Shown here one piece after another: positions 17,586 to 26,943 of a stretch of 64,000 nucleotides of DNA. Both the position numbers and the translations under genes were made by a program. This DNA is from Comamonadaceae bacterium (GTDB lineage Bacteria; Pseudomonadota; Gammaproteobacteria; Burkholderiales; Burkholderiaceae_C). The stretch spans positions 28,135-92,134 of the forward strand of contig SEAY01000002.1 in assembly GCA_004144865.1 (NCBI GenBank). The letters run 5' to 3'. Under the pieces are notes generated by a model, which saw only the letters and a list, made by a program, of their open reading frames with translations, had not been told where the DNA came from and made no database searches. The stretch's first letter is position 1; the number at the start of each line of letters is the position of its first letter.

Positions 17586-18833
17586 TCAGCCGATCAACAC
17601 CTGGATGCTGTGCTGGTAAGCCGCCGTCAGCTCGTCGAACACTTCCAGCAGTTCCTCGCTCGCGGCGGCCACCTTCAGCCGCCCCGCTCCCTGCGCCGCC
17701 GCCGGCACCGCCGCCAGCAACTCCTGCCAGGCGGCGCGGCCGCGTTCCAGCATCCCGCGAATGTCCGGCGTCGATAACGGCGCGCTCTCCAGTTCGGCCA
17801 ACCCCTCCTCGAAGGCCGCGGCGGTCTCCGCCAACGCCGCAGCATCGCCTTGCAGCAGCGCCAGCTTGGCCAGGCGCTGCGACAGCATGCGCTGGCGCCC
17901 GGACACGTTGATCACGTGCACCTGGGTGGCGAGCCCGGAAGATTCCAGCGCCGACACCAGCGCATCGGCCTGCGCCAGCACCGCCTCGGCATGCTGGTCC
18001 AGCAGCGGCAGGTCGGCCGCCCGGGGCGGCACATCGAGCAGTTCGCGCAGTTGCCGCCAGCCGATGCGCGCGGCGCCGACCAGGTCGCCGTAGGTCGCCG
18101 CCGAGAGCTCGGCGCCCAGCGCCGCCAGGTTGTCTTCCACCCGCTGCACCGACTGGCGCATCAGCACCGCCGCCGCCGCGCCTTCCGTGCGGCTGCACGC
18201 CAGCGCGTAGAGCTTCACCAGCCGCTGCGACAGCATCCGCTGCTGGCCCGCGCGATTGATCGCGTCGCCCACCCGCGCTGCGTCGATCACCTGCCGCGAC
18301 AGCTCACCCACCCGCTGGTTGCCCTGCATGGAGGCCGTGCGCAGCAGGCGGAAGGCCTCTTCCTCGCTGACATGCGAGGCGCGCATCAGGATGCCCTTGG
18401 CCTTGTCCACCCACTTGCGCTCCTCCAGCTTGCCCGCCAGTTCCTCGATGCGGGAGCGCAAATGGCGTTCGCGCTGCTCCCGCGCCTGCGCCAGGTGCAC
18501 CAGCGGCCGCAGGCGCTGCGGTGCATAGCCCTGCACCACCCACGCGTGCACGCCCGCTTCAAGTGCGGCGTGCAGCGACTCGACACCGGCGTCCTGGGTG
18601 AAGAGCAGCACGGGCACCGGCTGCTGGGCCTGCAGGATGGTGACGGACTGCAACAGCTCCGGCGTGGGGCGCGGCGCCCAGCACACGAGCACGTCGGGCG
18701 ACGCACGCAGGGTTTCACGCACCAGATGGGCGCAATCGCCTTCGCCGCAGACATGAAATCCCGCCGCGGCGAAGTCGGAGGCCCATGCAGGTGCACCGGG
18801 ATCGGGCACGGAAAGGAGGAGAACGGAAGTCAC
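17586..18833 (-). CDS. NasT-like regulator: pseudo-receiver, ANTAR and C-terminal PilJ-like sensor
   Basis: 415 residues from a GTG start (VTSVLLLSVPDPG). Residues 1-115 resemble a receiver. The phospho-acceptor position after beta-3 (PDVLVCWAP, 47-54) has no Asp, as in NasT. ANTAR follows at about 130-185 (WVDKAKGILMRASHVSEEEAF). The C-terminal half has two copies of a PilJ/NarX-type helical motif (AINRAGQQRMLSQRLVKLYA near 191 and VINVSGRQRMLSQRLAKLAL near 310). A ligand sensor is thus fused to the ANTAR module, and no separate NasS sensor gene is seen. It is divergent from narK and shares its control region. Confidence 0.85.
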   Translation of the reverse strand: MTSVLLLSVPDPGAPAWASDFAAAGFHVCGEGDCAHLVRETLRASPDVLVCWAPRPTPELLQSVTILQAQQPVPVLLFTQDAGVESLHAALEAGVHAWVVQGYAPQRLRPLVHLAQAREQRERHLRSRIEELAGKLEERKWVDKAKGILMRASHVSEEEAFRLLRTASMQGNQRVGELSRQVIDAARVGDAINRAGQQRMLSQRLVKLYALACSRTEGAAAAVLMRQSVQRVEDNLAALGAELSAATYGDLVGAARIGWRQLRELLDVPPRAADLPLLDQHAEAVLAQADALVSALESSGLATQVHVINVSGRQRMLSQRLAKLALLQGDAAALAETAAAFEEGLAELESAPLSTPDIRGMLERGRAAWQELLAAVPAAAQGAGRLKVAAASEELLEVFDELTAAYQHSIQVLIG

Positions 18834-18864
18834 CCCGGGCCTGCAAGCACGGTGCGGGCCAGCC

Positions 18865-18880
18865 TGGCACGGTCCCTGCA
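18865..18880 (+). promoter_or_regulatory. Sigma-54 promoter of the narK-nirBD-nasA unit
   Basis: TGGCACGGTCCCTGCA is identical to the nrtA promoter core, with GG (18866-18867) and GC (18878-18879) 10 bases apart. The predicted start is near 18891, giving a leader of about 129 bases to the narK ATG. A weaker NtrC-like site (GCACC-N5-CGGGC) is at 18793-18807. Confidence 0.87.
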
Positions 18881-19019
18881 ATGCAGGTTGCATCGGGTGT
18901 GATGAAGCACCCGGGCCGGGCATCGTACCGCCGGCCGTGCGCACGACGTGGTGTGCTGACCCGTACCCAACGCAAAGGCGTGGCCGCTCCGGCCGCGCCT
19001 GGTCCAGACACACGAACGA

Positions 19020-20252
19020 ATGAGCGCCTCCAAGACCTTCCTGCAGTCCGGCCACGCGCCCACCCTCTTCGCGGCCTTCCTGTATTTCGCGTTCTCCTGC
19101 GCCATCTGGGTCCTCAACGGGGCCATGGCGCCCTTCATCAAGGAGGCGTACCAGCTCAGCGCGGCGCAGATGGGCCTGATGCTGTCCATCCCCATCGTCG
19201 CGGGCGCGCTGATGCGGTTCCCGCTCGGGCTGCTGGCGCAGTACATCGGCCGCAAGGCGGCCACGCTGGTGGAGATGGGCCTGATCGCCATTGCGCTGGT
19301 GTTCGGCCTGCTGTTCGTGGACAGCTTCGACGACCTGCTCGCGATGGGCGTTCTGCTGGGCATCGCCGGTGCCAGCTTCGGCGTGGCGCTCTCGCTGGGC
19401 TCGGGCTCCTTCCCCGCGAAGCACAAGGGCCTGGCCATGGGCATCGTGGGCGCGGGCAACGTGGGTACCGCGGTGTCCGTGTTGCTGGCGCCGCCGCTGG
19501 CCCAGTGGCTCGGCTGGCAGGCCGTGTACGGCGTGGCCGCGGTCGGCATCCTCATCCCCGTCGCGGTGATGATCGCCTGGGGCCGCGAACCCGGCGACGT
19601 CAACCGCCACGGCACGTTGCGCGAGCACGCTGCCTGCCTGTTCGAGCACGACGGCTGGGTGTTCAGCATCATCTACTGCGTGAGCTTCGGCGGCTTCATC
19701 GGCCTCACCAGCTTCCTGCCCTCCTATTACTTCGACCAGTTCGGCGTGAGCAAGGTGGAGGCGGGCCAGCTCACGATGCTGGCGGCTTTCATGGGCGCGG
19801 CCATGCGCATCGTGGGCGGCTGGATCTCGGACCGCTGGGGCGGCCTCAACACGCTGACGGTGGTGCTGCTGGTCGTCACCGCCTCGCTCGTGCTGGTCGG
19901 CTTCAGCACGCACTCGCTGGCGCTCACCACCGCGCTGCTCGTCCTGTGCTTCGCCGCGCTCGGTGCCGGCAACGGCGCGCTGTTCCAGCTGGTGCCGCTG
20001 CGCTGGCCGACGACGACCGCCGTGGCCGGTTCCATGATCGGCGAGGTCGGCGCGCTCGGCGGCGGCCTCGTGCCCGCCGCCATGGGCCTCTCCAGGCAAT
20101 ACCTCGGCAGCTACGGCTGGGGCTTCTTCCTCTTCGCCGTCCTGGCCTTCCTCGTGCTCGTCGTCATGCGCCTCATGCAGTCCCGCTGGACGCGCACCTG
20201 GGCCGAGCGCGGCGGCCGCGCCCGCGTGCAGCCGGCCCTGGCCGCCACCTGA
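19020..20252 (+). CDS. narK: Nitrate/nitrite transporter, NarK/NasA (NNP) family of MFS
   Basis: 410 residues with about 12 transmembrane helices. The nitrate-signature segments are visible: GIAGASFGVALSLGSGSFPAKHKGLAMGIVGAGNVGT (about 115-150) and GAGNGALFQLVPLRWP (about 318-333). An arginine of the first motif (LMRFPLGLLAQYIGRK) would contact substrate. It imports nitrate by proton symport and/or exports nitrite. It heads the narK-nirB-nirD-nasA run and is the second nitrate uptake system beside NrtABD. No good ribosome site precedes the ATG; a strong hairpin lies at 18977-18999. Confidence 0.94.
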   Translation: MSASKTFLQSGHAPTLFAAFLYFAFSCAIWVLNGAMAPFIKEAYQLSAAQMGLMLSIPIVAGALMRFPLGLLAQYIGRKAATLVEMGLIAIALVFGLLFVDSFDDLLAMGVLLGIAGASFGVALSLGSGSFPAKHKGLAMGIVGAGNVGTAVSVLLAPPLAQWLGWQAVYGVAAVGILIPVAVMIAWGREPGDVNRHGTLREHAACLFEHDGWVFSIIYCVSFGGFIGLTSFLPSYYFDQFGVSKVEAGQLTMLAAFMGAAMRIVGGWISDRWGGLNTLTVVLLVVTASLVLVGFSTHSLALTTALLVLCFAALGAGNGALFQLVPLRWPTTTAVAGSMIGEVGALGGGLVPAAMGLSRQYLGSYGWGFFLFAVLAFLVLVVMRLMQSRWTRTWAERGGRARVQPALAAT

Positions 20253-20280
20253 ATCGTTTTCCCAGCATCAAGGAGTCACC

Positions 20281-22728
20281 ATGAAGAAATCCAGGCTCGT
20301 CATGATCGGCAACGGCATGGCCGGCGTGCGCACGCTCGAGGAACTCCTCAAGATCGCGCCCGACCTCTACGACATCACCGTGTTCGGCGCGGAGCCCCAC
20401 CCGAACTACAACCGCATCCTGCTGTCGCCGGTTCTGGCCGGGGAACAGACGCTGGACGAGATCGTGCTGAACTCCTGGGAGTGGTACGAGCAGAACCACA
20501 TCCGCCTGCATGCGGGCAAGAAGGTGGTGGAGATCGACCGTGTGCACCGCATCGTGCGCGCGGAGGACGGCACCGAGGAGGAGTACGACCGGCTGCTGCT
20601 GTGCACCGGCTCCAATCCCTTCATCCTGCCGGTGCCCGGCAAGGAGCTCGATGGCGTGATCGCGTACCGCGACATCGCCGACACCAACGCGATGATCGAA
20701 GCGGCGCAGAAGTACCGCAAGGCGGTGGTCATCGGCGGCGGCCTGCTGGGACTGGAAGCGGCCAACGGCCTCATGAAGCGCGGCATGGACGTGACCGTCG
20801 TGCACGTCATGCCCTGGCTGATGGAGCGCCAGCTCGACGACGTCGCTGGCAAGCTGCTGCAGAAATCGCTGGAGGAACGCGGCCTGAAGTTCCTGATCGG
20901 CGCGCAGACGCAGGAATTGGTGGGCGGTTCCACGGGCCGCGTAGCTGCCGTGAAGTTCAAGGATGGCACGCAGGTCGAGGCCGACCTCGTCGTGATGGCC
21001 GTCGGCATCCGCCCCAACACGCAGCTCGCCGAGCAGGCCGGCCTGCACTGCAACCGCGGAATCGTGGTGCACGACACCATGCAGACGGTCACCGACGCCC
21101 GCGTCTACTCCGTGGGCGAGTGCGCGGCCCACCGCGGCGTCGCCTACGGCCTGGTGGCGCCGCTGTTCGAACAGGCCAAGGTGGCGGCCAACCACCTGGC
21201 GCAGTTCGGCATCGGCCGCTACACCGGCTCGCTCACCTCCACCAAGCTGAAGGTGACGGGCATCGACCTGTTCTCGGCCGGCGAGTTCATGGGGGGCGAA
21301 GGCACGGAGGAGATCGTGATGAGCGATCCCTTCGGCGGCGTCTACAAGAAGCTGGTGATCAAGGACGACAAGCTGGTCGGCGCCTGCCTTTACGGCGACA
21401 CGGTGGACGGCAGCTACTACTTCAAGCTGCTGCGCGAAGGCCGCAAGATCGGCGACATCCGCGACAAGCTGATGTTCGGCGAATCCAACCTCGGCGACGC
21501 CGGCCACCAGGGCCAGAGCAAGGCCGCGGCCATGGGCGACGCCGACGAGGTGTGCGGCTGCAACGGCGTGAGCAAGGGCGCGATCTGCAAGGCCATCAAG
21601 GAGAAGGGCCTGTTCACGCTGGACGAGGTGCGCAAGCACACCAAGGCGAGCGCTTCCTGCGGCTCCTGCACCGGGCTGGTGGAACAGATCATCATGTTCA
21701 CCGCCGGCGGCGACTATTCGGCGGCGCCGAAGAAGAAGGCCATGTGCGGCTGCACGGACCACTCGCACCAGGAAGTGCGCGATGCGATCCGCGCCAACAA
21801 GCTGGTGACGATCGCCGGCACCATGCAATTCATGGAATGGCGCACGCCCAACGGCTGCGCCTCGTGCCGCCCTGCCCTCAACTACTACCTGATCTCCACC
21901 TGGCCCAAGGAGGCGAAGGACGATCCGCAGTCGCGCTACATCAACGAGCGCAGCCACGCCAACATCCAGAAGGACGGCACCTATTCGGTGATCCCGCGCA
22001 TGTGGGGCGGCGAGACGACGGCGGCAGAACTGCGGCGCATCGCCGACGTCGTGGACAAGTACCGGATCCCGACCGTCAAGGTCACCGGCGGCCAGCGCAT
22101 CGACCTGCTGGGCGTGAAGAAGGAGGACCTCTCCAATGTGTGGAAAGACATCGGCATGCCTTCGGGCCATGCGTATGCCAAGGCGCTGCGCACGGTCAAG
22201 ACCTGCGTGGGAAGCGAGTGGTGCCGCTTCGGCACGCAGGACTCCACGCAGATGGGCAAGGACCTGGAGCGGGCGCTGTGGCGCATGTACGCGCCGCACA
22301 AGGTGAAGCTGGCCGTGTCGGGCTGCCCCCGCAACTGCGCGGAGTCCGGCATCAAGGACGTGGGCGTGATCGGCGTGGATTCCGGCTGGGAGATCTACGT
22401 GGGCGGCAACGGGGGCATCAAGACCGAGGCCGGCCAGTTCTTCTGCAAGGTGAGCACAGCCGAAGAGGTGCTGGAGTACAGCGGCGCCTTCCTGGAGCTC
22501 TACCGCCAGGAAGGCTGGTACCTGGAACGGACCGTGCACTACATCCACCGCGTCGGCCTGGACTACGTGAAGAAGAAGATCCTCGAGGACCACGAGGGCC
22601 GCAAGGCGCTGTGGGAGCGGTTGCAGTTCGCGCTGGACGGCGAGCCGGATCCCTGGTTCGAACACGACAAGGCGGCGGTGGACACCCGCCAGTTCACCAA
22701 GCTGCAGGCGGAAGGGCAGGAAGCATGA
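20281..22728 (+). CDS. nirB: Assimilatory nitrite reductase [NAD(P)H] large subunit
   Basis: 815 residues, cytoplasmic; reduces nitrite to ammonium with six electrons. Order: FAD/NAD(P)H oxidoreductase (1-400; MIGNGMAGVRTLEELLK and VVIGGGLLGLEAANGL), then a BFD-like [2Fe-2S] domain (about 424-466, VCGCNGVSKG...CGSCTG). A second Cys-rich segment follows (about 487-540), then a ferredoxin-like and siroheme/[4Fe-4S] domain with TCVGSEWCRFG (about 640) and SGCPRNCAESG (about 680). The start has AAGGAG 5-6 bases before it. It overlaps nirD by 4 bases. Confidence 0.97.
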   Translation: MKKSRLVMIGNGMAGVRTLEELLKIAPDLYDITVFGAEPHPNYNRILLSPVLAGEQTLDEIVLNSWEWYEQNHIRLHAGKKVVEIDRVHRIVRAEDGTEEEYDRLLLCTGSNPFILPVPGKELDGVIAYRDIADTNAMIEAAQKYRKAVVIGGGLLGLEAANGLMKRGMDVTVVHVMPWLMERQLDDVAGKLLQKSLEERGLKFLIGAQTQELVGGSTGRVAAVKFKDGTQVEADLVVMAVGIRPNTQLAEQAGLHCNRGIVVHDTMQTVTDARVYSVGECAAHRGVAYGLVAPLFEQAKVAANHLAQFGIGRYTGSLTSTKLKVTGIDLFSAGEFMGGEGTEEIVMSDPFGGVYKKLVIKDDKLVGACLYGDTVDGSYYFKLLREGRKIGDIRDKLMFGESNLGDAGHQGQSKAAAMGDADEVCGCNGVSKGAICKAIKEKGLFTLDEVRKHTKASASCGSCTGLVEQIIMFTAGGDYSAAPKKKAMCGCTDHSHQEVRDAIRANKLVTIAGTMQFMEWRTPNGCASCRPALNYYLISTWPKEAKDDPQSRYINERSHANIQKDGTYSVIPRMWGGETTAAELRRIADVVDKYRIPTVKVTGGQRIDLLGVKKEDLSNVWKDIGMPSGHAYAKALRTVKTCVGSEWCRFGTQDSTQMGKDLERALWRMYAPHKVKLAVSGCPRNCAESGIKDVGVIGVDSGWEIYVGGNGGIKTEAGQFFCKVSTAEEVLEYSGAFLELYRQEGWYLERTVHYIHRVGLDYVKKKILEDHEGRKALWERLQFALDGEPDPWFEHDKAAVDTRQFTKLQAEGQEA

Positions 22729-23099
22729 AGATGAACGACTGGAAGGTGATCTGCCGCGTGGAGGACATCCCCGTGCTCGGTTCGCGCCGGGTGGCGCGGC
22801 CGCGCGGCGTGGACGTCGCGGTCTTCCGCAACGCCGAGGACCAGGTCTTCGCCCTGCTCGATCGCTGCCCCCACAAGGGTGGGCCGCTGTCGCAGGGCAT
22901 CGTGTTCGGCACCAGCGTGGCCTGCCCGCTGCACAACTGGACGATAGCCCTGGACGACGGCTGCGCCCGCGCACCGGACGAAGGCTGCACCCAGCGCTTC
23001 TCCTGCAAGGTCGAAGGCGGCCAGGTGCTGCTGGACCCGGTGGAACTCGCGACCCTGGCGCTGGACCTGGAGGCGCCCCAGGCAGGGCCTTGCCGATGA
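22725..23099 (+). CDS. nirD: Nitrite reductase small subunit (Rieske-type)
   Basis: 124 residues, the small partner of NirB. A Rieske [2Fe-2S] motif is complete: C48-x-H50 (CPHKGGPLSQG) and C67-x2-H70 (CPLHNW). Many enterobacterial NirD proteins lack these ligands, so this one probably does bind a cluster. The ATG overlaps the nirB stop (ATGA); a second ATG two codons later is an alternative start. Confidence 0.95.
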   Translation: MKMNDWKVICRVEDIPVLGSRRVARPRGVDVAVFRNAEDQVFALLDRCPHKGGPLSQGIVFGTSVACPLHNWTIALDDGCARAPDEGCTQRFSCKVEGGQVLLDPVELATLALDLEAPQAGPCR

Positions 23100-25885
23100 A
23101 GGAAACGAGGTCCACCTGCCCTTACTGCGGCGTCGGGTGTGGCGTGATCATCCGGTCCGAGGGCGACCGCATCACCGGCGTGCGGGGCGACCCGGACCAT
23201 CCGGCGAACTTCGGCCGCCTGTGCACCAAGGGCTCGACGCTGCACCTCACGGCGGCGCCCGAGGTCACGCGCCAGGTGCGGCTGCTGCATCCCATGCTGC
23301 GCGAGCAGCGCCGCGACAAGCCGGTGCGGGTGGACTGGCACGTGGCGCTGGAACTCGCCGCCGACCGCTTCGCGCAGACGATCCGCGCCCATGGGCCGGA
23401 CGCGGTGGGCTTCTACATCTCGGGCCAGCTTCTCACGGAGGACTACTACGTCTTCAACAAGCTGGCCAAGGGCCTGGTCGGCACCAACAACATCGACACC
23501 AACTCGCGCCTTTGCATGAGCAGCGCGGTGGCGGGCTACAAGATGACGCTGGGCGCCGACGCGCCGCCGCCCTGCTACGACGACGTGAACCACGCGGACT
23601 GCATCTTCATCGTCGGCAGCAACACGGCCTTCGCGCACCCGGTCCTGTTCCGGCGCATCGAGGAGGCGAAGGCGGTGCGGCCGGGCATGAAGGTCGTCTT
23701 CTGCGACCCGCGCCGCACCGACACGGCGGAACTCGCCGACCTGTACCTGCCCCTCCTGCCCGGCACCGACGTGATGCTGTTCCACGGCATGCTGCACGTG
23801 ATGCTGTGGGAGGGCTGGACGAAGCCCGACTACATCGCTGCGCACACCAACGGATTCGAGGCGCTCAAGGCCGTGGTGCGCGAGTGCACGCCGGACGTGG
23901 TCGCGCAGACCTGCGGCATCCGCAAGGAAGACCTGTTCACCGCGGCGCGATGGTTCGCGGCCTCGCCGGCGACGTTGAGCCTCTACTGCCAGGGCCTGAA
24001 CCAGTCCTCCAGCGGCACGGCCAAGAATGCCGCCCTCATCAACCTGCATCTCGCCAGCGCGCAGATCGGCCGGCCTGGCGCGGGCCCGTTCTCGCTGACG
24101 GGGCAGCCGAACGCGATGGGTGGCCGCGAGGTGGGTGGGCTCGCGAACCTGCTGTCGGCGCATCGGGATCTCGCCAACCCGCAGCATCGCGCGGAAGTGG
24201 CCGCGTTGTGGGGCGTGTCGTCGGTGCCGGAGAAGCCCGGCAAGACGGCCGTCGAAATGTTCCAGGCCGCCGCCGACGGCGAGATCCGCGCGCTGTGGAT
24301 CGCCTGCACGAATCCGGCGCAGTCGATGCCGGACCAGAAGACGGTGCGGCGCGCGCTCGAACGCGCGGAGTTCGTGGTGGTGCAGGAATCCTTCGCCACG
24401 ACGGCAACCTGCGAGTACGCGGACCTGCTGCTGCCCGCCACCACCTGGGGCGAGAAGGAAGGGACGGTGACCAACAGCGAGCGGCGGATCAGCCGCGTGC
24501 GGGCGGCGGTGCCGGCGCCGGGGAATGCGCGGCACGACTGGCAGATCGTGGTGGATTTCGCGCGAAAGCTGGAGGCGCGGCTGCGCTCCCCCGGCCTGTT
24601 CCCCTACGAAACACCCGAGGCGATCTGGCTGGAACATCGCGAGTCCACGCGCGGGCGGGATCTCGACATCACCGGACTGAGCTACGGCTTGCTGGAGGAG
24701 GCGCCTCGCCAGTGGCCGTTCCCCGCAGGCGCCACGCAGGGCCGCGAGCGGCTGTACGCCGACGGCGTGTTCCCGACGTCCGACGGCAAGGCGCGCTTCG
24801 CCGCGGTCACCTACCAGCCCCTGGCCGAGCCGCGCGACTCCCGCTATCCCTTCTCGCTCACGACGGGCCGCTTGCGCGACCAGTGGCATGGCATGAGCCG
24901 CACCGGAACGCTCGGGCGCCTGTTCGGCCACGTGCCCGAACCCGTGGTGCAGATGCACCCGCAGGACATGCAAAGGCGCGGACTCGCCGAGGGCGAGCTC
25001 GCGCACGTGACTTCCAAGCGCGGCTCCATCCTGCTGCCGGTGCAGGCGAGCGCGGAGCTGGCCCTGAGCCAGGCTTTCATCGCCATGCACTGGGGCAGCG
25101 AGTTCGTGAGCGGCCTCTCCAGCACGGGCGACCCGCTTGCCGGCGTGAACGCGATCACCACGTCGGCCTATTGCCCCATCTCCAGACAACCCGAGCTGAA
25201 GCACGCCGCCGTGAAGATCCTCAAGGCGGAAATGCCGTGGACGCTGCTGGCGGCGGCGTGGCTGCCCGATGGCGAGGCATTGGCCGCCCGCGAGCAGTTG
25301 CAGGCGCTGATGGCGCGCTTTCCCTTCGCGGCCTGCGTGCCCTTCGCCGCGCAGCGGCCCCTGGAGGCGGGCGGCGACGCGCGCACGGGCATGCTGTTTC
25401 GCGCGGCCGGCTACGAGGCACCCGGGGATGAAGCCCTGCAGCGTCTCGAGCAGTTGCTCGGGCTCACGGGTGCGGAGATCCTGCGCTATGCCGACAAGCG
25501 CAAGGGCCAGCGCCGCACCATCCGCGTCCGGCGCGAAGCCGGCGCACTGCGCCTCGAAGGCCTGCTGCTGGCCGGCGACACGAGCGCGGAGCCCTGGCTG
25601 AAGGCGCTGCTGCTGCAGGAACTGGACGCGCAGGCTTATGGCCGGCTGCTGCTCTCGCCGGGCGCGAAAGCACCGGTGGCCCTGCGGCAGAAAGGACGGC
25701 AGGTGTGCAGTTGCTTCGGCGTGGACGAAACGGCGATCCAGTCGTGTCTCGGCGCCGCGGAAGGGTCGGCAGAGGACCGGCTGGCCTCGCTGCAGGCGGC
25801 ACTGCGTTGCGGGACGAATTGCGGCTCGTGCGTGCCGGAGCTCAAGCGGATGGTGCGGGCGTTTCCGGCGGCACAGCTGGCCTGA
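23096..25885 (+). CDS. nasA: Assimilatory nitrate reductase catalytic subunit
   Basis: 929 residues, Mo-bis-MGD oxidoreductase of the NasA/NarB type; reduces nitrate to nitrite in the cytoplasm. There is no signal peptide. The N-terminal [4Fe-4S] ligands are C8, C11, C15 and C43 (CPYCGVGC...LCTKG). The molybdenum ligand is probably the Cys in SRLCMSSAVAGYK (about 140). The molydopterin-binding C-terminal domain begins near YPFSLTTGRLRDQWHGMSRTG. A BFD-like [2Fe-2S] domain at about 870-915 (VCSCFGVDE...CGTNCGSC) likely accepts electrons, as in Klebsiella NasA. The ATG overlaps the nirD stop. Confidence 0.97.
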   Translation: MKETRSTCPYCGVGCGVIIRSEGDRITGVRGDPDHPANFGRLCTKGSTLHLTAAPEVTRQVRLLHPMLREQRRDKPVRVDWHVALELAADRFAQTIRAHGPDAVGFYISGQLLTEDYYVFNKLAKGLVGTNNIDTNSRLCMSSAVAGYKMTLGADAPPPCYDDVNHADCIFIVGSNTAFAHPVLFRRIEEAKAVRPGMKVVFCDPRRTDTAELADLYLPLLPGTDVMLFHGMLHVMLWEGWTKPDYIAAHTNGFEALKAVVRECTPDVVAQTCGIRKEDLFTAARWFAASPATLSLYCQGLNQSSSGTAKNAALINLHLASAQIGRPGAGPFSLTGQPNAMGGREVGGLANLLSAHRDLANPQHRAEVAALWGVSSVPEKPGKTAVEMFQAAADGEIRALWIACTNPAQSMPDQKTVRRALERAEFVVVQESFATTATCEYADLLLPATTWGEKEGTVTNSERRISRVRAAVPAPGNARHDWQIVVDFARKLEARLRSPGLFPYETPEAIWLEHRESTRGRDLDITGLSYGLLEEAPRQWPFPAGATQGRERLYADGVFPTSDGKARFAAVTYQPLAEPRDSRYPFSLTTGRLRDQWHGMSRTGTLGRLFGHVPEPVVQMHPQDMQRRGLAEGELAHVTSKRGSILLPVQASAELALSQAFIAMHWGSEFVSGLSSTGDPLAGVNAITTSAYCPISRQPELKHAAVKILKAEMPWTLLAAAWLPDGEALAAREQLQALMARFPFAACVPFAAQRPLEAGGDARTGMLFRAAGYEAPGDEALQRLEQLLGLTGAEILRYADKRKGQRRTIRVRREAGALRLEGLLLAGDTSAEPWLKALLLQELDAQAYGRLLLSPGAKAPVALRQKGRQVCSCFGVDETAIQSCLGAAEGSAEDRLASLQAALRCGTNCGSCVPELKRMVRAFPAAQLA

Positions 25886-25893
25886 GGCCGCGC

Positions 25894-25982
25894 GTGCTGG
25901 GTTCCTGCGTCACCCCAGCCTACGGAAGTCCAGGTTCAGCGGGCGCATGTAGGCTGGGGTGAGCCAAGGCGAACCCCAGCAT
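25894..25982. repeat. Dispersed palindromic repeat, family C
   Basis: GTGCTGGGTTCCTGCGTCAC at left and its partner GTAGGCTGGGGTGAGCCAAGGCGAACCCCAGCAT at right form a long imperfect inverted repeat. The right arm resembles the outer arms at 17533 and the element at 58440. It separates nasA from ybiB. Confidence 0.8.
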
Positions 25983-26037
25983 TCGCCGCCGAATGAGCTC
26001 ATAGCCGAAAGTCATCAAGCCTCTGGGACAATTGCGC

Positions 26038-26943
26038 GTGGGCATCAGCCAGTACCTCAAGGAAATCGGCCGCGGCAAGCAGGGCGCGCGGCCGCTCGCG
26101 CGCGAGCAGGCGGCCGACCTGTTCGGCCAGGTGCTGGACGGCGCCGTCACCGATCTCGAGGTGGGCGCCTTCTGCATCGCCATGCGCGTGAAGGGCGAGA
26201 CGCCCGAGGAGATGTGCGGCTTCCTCGATGCCACGCAGGCACGGCTCGCGCGCGTCGCCTCCGCCAGCGGCCGGACCATCGTCGTGCTGCCGAGCTACAA
26301 CGGCGCGCGCCGCCTCCCGGTGCTCACTCCCCTGCTCGCCGCGCTGGTGGCGAAGCGCGGGCTTCCAGTCCTGATCCACGGCACGGCTACCGAAGCGAGC
26401 CGCGTCGTCGTGCGCGAGGTCCTGGAACTGCTGGACGTGCAGGCTTCTGACCAGTTGCCGGTGCTGCGCGATGGCCAGGTCGCTTTCGTGCCCACCGAAC
26501 TGCTGTGCCCCGGCCTGAAGCGCCTGCTCGACGTGCGCAAGGTGGTCGGCGTGCGCAACAGCGCGCACAGCCTGGTGAAGCTGATGGATCCTTGCGCGGG
26601 CCCGTCCGTGATCGTCAGCAGCTACACGCATCCGGAATACGCCGTGTCCATGGGTGCCGTATTCGAGAAGATGGGCAGCACCGCGCTGCTGCTGCGCGGC
26701 ACCGAGGGCGAGGTGGTCGCCGACGCGCGCCGCTTGCCGCAGATGGAGGGCTTCGTGCGCGGACAGCGCGTCACGCTCGAGGAAGGCCGCAAGGGCACCC
26801 TGACGGACCTGCCCCACCTGCCGAAGGAAACGGATCCGCACACCACGGCCGCGTACATCCGCGACGTGCTCGCCGCGCGCAAGCCCATCCCCGATTCGAT
26901 GGCGCTGCAGGTGGAACACATCTTGCGATTGGCATCGGCATGA
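26038..26943 (+). CDS. ybiB: YbiB family protein (anthranilate phosphoribosyltransferase-like, TrpD2)
   Basis: 301 residues from GTG (MGISQYLKEIGRGKQGARPL); a TTG two codons upstream is also possible. The N-terminal helical domain (DLFGQVLDGAVTDLEVGAFCIAMRVKGE) and the following alpha/beta domain resemble TrpD. The glycine-rich phosphoribosyl site is altered, as in E. coli YbiB, which binds DNA/RNA rather than catalysing the TrpD reaction. Its stop overlaps the cobA start, so it is tied to the siroheme gene in this cluster. Its role in nitrate assimilation is unknown. Confidence 0.88.
   Translation: MGISQYLKEIGRGKQGARPLAREQAADLFGQVLDGAVTDLEVGAFCIAMRVKGETPEEMCGFLDATQARLARVASASGRTIVVLPSYNGARRLPVLTPLLAALVAKRGLPVLIHGTATEASRVVVREVLELLDVQASDQLPVLRDGQVAFVPTELLCPGLKRLLDVRKVVGVRNSAHSLVKLMDPCAGPSVIVSSYTHPEYAVSMGAVFEKMGSTALLLRGTEGEVVADARRLPQMEGFVRGQRVTLEEGRKGTLTDLPHLPKETDPHTTAAYIRDVLAARKPIPDSMALQVEHILRLASA

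Noticed and set aside
18895..18955. Hexaloop-like hairpins in the narK leader as an ANTAR site
   Set aside because: Loops have G instead of A at position 1 and no terminator with U-tract follows, so the canonical motif is not met.
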